A stretch of DNA of 7,723 nt, from NCBI GenBank assembly GCA_024275615.1, contig JAJRYU010000558.1:1-7723 (forward strand), written 5' to 3'. This document shows positions 6,297-7,723 of the stretch, piece after piece; within the stretch, counting starts at the first letter, position 1; every line of letters starts with the position of its first letter. The translations under genes were made by a program, and so were the position numbers. The notes beneath the pieces were generated by a model. It made no database searches, had not been told where the DNA came from, and saw nothing but the letters and a program-made list of their open reading frames with translations. The DNA comes from Planctomycetota bacterium (lineage in GTDB: Bacteria; Planctomycetota; GCA-002687715; DRQF01).

Positions 6297-7246
6297 GACA
6301 CGTTTTCTCCAGACATATTCTTTCGATACCAAGCGATGGTCCGTGCAAGGCCTTCCTTGAGGTCCACAGTCGGTTCATATCCTAAGACTTCTCTTGCCAA
6401 CTCAATGGACGCCAAGCTATGCAACACATCACCCTTCCTTGGTGGTTGGTAGTCAATGTTGGCCTCGCAACCGAGAACTTCAGCAATTGTGTGAATCAAC
6501 TGATTCACAGTGATGCGCTCACCAATACCACAGTTGAATACCATTCCGGAAGCGTCGCTTGCTTTCATGGCACAGATGTTGGCGTCGATAACATTGTCAA
6601 TGTGAGTAAAATCGCGTGACTGCTCGCCATCGCCATAGACCGTGGGACGCTCGCTTGCCAAGAGCCGCGTGATAAATTTCGGAATGGCAGCAGCGTAGTC
6701 TGATTCCGGACTTTGCCTGGGCCCAAAGACATTGAAGTACCGAAGCGCCACTGTTTCTAGACCAAACCCGCTGGCGAAAACCTGCAAGAGATGTTCACTG
6801 TGCAACTTGTCCGCTGCATAGGGGCTCTTGGGAGCGGGGAGCATGGATTCGATCTTCGGTAGCGTCGGGCTTTCACCATAGGCCGACGAAGACGCCGCAA
6901 AAACAAGGCGCTTGACACCGGCATCGCGGGCTGCAATCAGGACGTTAAGTGTGCCGCGGGAATTGGCTTCGTGACTGCCCACCGGATCGTCCATTGACCT
7001 TGGGACGCTGGGAACAGCAGCTTCATGAAGAACATATTCGACGTCAACAAAGGCCGCCTTCAGAGCTTGGGGGTCGCATATATCAGCTTCAATGATTGTG
7101 ATCTTGTCAGCGATCTCTGCAAGGTTCTGTCGTTTTCCAGAACTGAAGTTGTCGTAAACAACAACTTCATCTCCTCGCAAGACGAGAGCATTGGCCAGAT
7201 TGGAGCCAATGAAACCGGCACCACCGGTGATGAGTATCTTCGCCAC
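6293..7246 (-). CDS. NAD-dependent UDP-hexose / UDP-HexNAc 4-epimerase-like protein
   Basis: A 317-residue extended short-chain dehydrogenase. The NAD-binding motif TGGAGFIGSN is at 7-16. AVPSVPRSMDDP (77-88), FAASSSAYG (116-124) and the catalytic Tyr143/Lys147 in SPYAADKLHSE follow. LRYFNVFGPRQSPESDYAAAIPKFI and YGDGEQSRDFTHIDN complete the pattern. SVPRS..DP together with YFNVFGPRQ and YAA.IPK resembles WbpP/TviC-type UDP-GlcNAc 4-epimerases more than classical GalE, but substrate choice depends on a few residues and is not certain. UDP-glucose/galactose or a uronic acid form is possible. The GTG start (7244-7246) has AAGGA at 7254-7258 with 7 nt spacing and begins 3 nt after the wecB stop. 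The next gene, rmlA, overlaps its stop by 4 nt. Confidence 0.9.
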   Translation of the reverse strand: MAKILITGGAGFIGSNLANALVLRGDEVVVYDNFSSGKRQNLAEIADKITIIEADICDPQALKAAFVDVEYVLHEAAVPSVPRSMDDPVGSHEANSRGTLNVLIAARDAGVKRLVFAASSSAYGESPTLPKIESMLPAPKSPYAADKLHSEHLLQVFASGFGLETVALRYFNVFGPRQSPESDYAAAIPKFITRLLASERPTVYGDGEQSRDFTHIDNVIDANICAMKASDASGMVFNCGIGERITVNQLIHTIAEVLGCEANIDYQPPRKGDVLHSLASIELAREVLGYEPTVDLKEGLARTIAWYRKNMSGENVS

Positions 7247-7249
7247 CTA

Positions 7250-7723
7250 TCAGTCCTTTCTCAAAGCCGAAACAAGAGTATCAATGATGCGTTCGGCTGC
7301 CCGACCATCCCAATACTGTGGGATATCCGGCTTTTCTGTCTCACCACGCACAATGGCGAGTGCTTTCTCTTTGATCAGTTCTGGATCGGTTCCGACCAGA
7401 GTGTTGCAGCCAACGGCAATGGTCACTGGCCTTTCCGTGTTCTCACGTAAAGTCAAACAGGGGACACCCAAGATGGTTGCCTCCTCCTGGATGCCTCCAG
7501 AATCAGTGAGGATCATACCGGCTGAGGACTGCAGCTTCAAAAAGTCCAAATATCCAATCGGGTCGAGGAGCTTGATCCCCGAGGGTACATCCAGCCCGAA
7601 CTCCGCAATGCGTGCTCTGGTACGAGGATGCACCGGAAAGATAAGAGGCGCTTCTTCGGCGATGTGGCACAATGCTCCCCAAATCGACGAAAAATTATTC
7701 GGATCATCGACGTTCGAAGGGCG
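7250..7723 (-). CDS. wecB: UDP-N-acetylglucosamine 2-epimerase (non-hydrolysing), C-terminal part
   Basis: The reading frame is open to the right edge, giving the last 157 residues of a protein normally about 370-380 long. It interconverts UDP-GlcNAc and UDP-ManNAc in the cytoplasm. The fragment begins RPSNVDDPNNF, part of the family's HR..NVD.P element. It contains IFPVHPRTR, with the His corresponding to the catalytic His213 region of E. coli WecB. DSGGIQEEA carries the UDP-binding Ser and Glu, and LRENTERP..I..G.N.LVG is also present. All are diagnostic for the GT-B-fold epimerase. An in-frame TTG at 7670-7672 is internal and not the start. Its last codons carry the ribosome binding site for the following 4-epimerase gene. 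No wecC-type UDP-ManNAc dehydrogenase follows in the window; one could lie upstream. Confidence 0.93.
   Translation of the reverse strand, partial: RPSNVDDPNNFSSIWGALCHIAEEAPLIFPVHPRTRARIAEFGLDVPSGIKLLDPIGYLDFLKLQSSAGMILTDSGGIQEEATILGVPCLTLRENTERPVTIAVGCNTLVGTDPELIKEKALAIVRGETEKPDIPQYWDGRAAERIIDTLVSALRKD
7254..7260 (-). promoter_or_regulatory. Ribosome binding site of the 4-epimerase gene
   Basis: GAAAGGA on the minus strand lies in the last codons of wecB, 7 nt before the GTG at 7246. It supports this non-ATG start, which also gives the expected MAKILITGG N-terminus. Confidence 0.7.

Noticed and set aside
6297..6332. N-terminal extension of RmlA from a TTG at 6332
   Set aside because: The ATG at 6296 gives the canonical MKGVILAGG start, has a well-placed GGAGA, and fits the ATGA overlap seen at the neighbouring junctions.
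7025..7450. A 141-codon plus-strand open frame
   Set aside because: It is antisense to the 4-epimerase and WecB, both of which carry full family signatures; it is a coding shadow.
7250..7672. WecB starting at 7672
   Set aside because: The codon there is TTG, and the frame continues to the right edge with recognisable WecB sequence (RPSNVDDP), so it is an internal leucine codon of a truncated gene.
1..7723. CRISPR arrays, tRNA or rRNA genes, insertion sequences
   Set aside because: No regularly spaced direct repeats, tRNA-like cloverleaf, rRNA sequence, transposase or terminal inverted repeats were seen; the window is almost entirely coding on one strand.

Overview
The window is a stretch of an exopolysaccharide (capsule/EPS-type) biosynthesis and export locus from a Gram-negative bacterium. 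All nine recognisable genes lie on the minus strand, so transcription runs from the right edge to the left. The diderm inference rests on an outer-membrane polysaccharide export lipoprotein (Wza/OPX family, with a lipobox) next to a Wzz/GumC-type inner-membrane co-polymerase. Base composition looks moderate. I cannot name the species; the short-form RmlA and the ExeA-type ATPase argue against a classic enterobacterial O-antigen locus.

Right block (7723 to 2916), sugar-nucleotide supply plus one glycosyltransferase. In transcription order it holds: the C-terminal 157 residues of a non-hydrolysing UDP-GlcNAc 2-epimerase (WecB, cut by the right edge); an NAD-dependent UDP-hexose(NAc) 4-epimerase-like enzyme; RmlA; RmlD; RmlB; and a soluble GT2 glycosyltransferase of the DPM/DPG-synthase type. 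The first pair is separated by 3 nt. Every later pair shares a 4-nt ATGA or GTGA stop/start overlap. This packing implies one transcript with translational coupling. The block makes UDP-ManNAc (and/or an epimerised UDP-HexNAc or UDP-hexose) and dTDP-L-rhamnose precursors, but rmlC is absent from the window.

Gap (2643 to 2915), 273 bp. No convincing gene or intrinsic minus-strand terminator is visible. It contains short complementary arms that could form alternative hairpins in the leader of the next gene. It is the only place in the window where a new transcript could plausibly start.

Left block (2642 to 1), assembly and export. It holds a Wza-type export lipoprotein with an unusual Gly/Arg-rich C-terminal tail; a 552-residue Wzz/GumC-type chain-length protein with three predicted membrane segments and no fused tyrosine kinase; and the first 46 residues of an ExeA-like AAA ATPase, cut by the left edge. 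The trio export lipoprotein, chain-length protein, ExeA-type ATPase resembles the EPS loci that accompany exosortase A (XrtA/EpsH)/PEP-CTERM systems. No exosortase or PEP-CTERM protein is in the window, so that link is an inference to be tested on the flanks.

Together the genes describe a pathway from nucleotide sugars, through a membrane-associated glycosyltransferase, to an inner-membrane co-polymerase and an outer-membrane channel. The individual families are known. The points most worth a second look are the missing rmlC, the possible XrtA link, the Gly/Arg tail on the export protein, and the structured gap.
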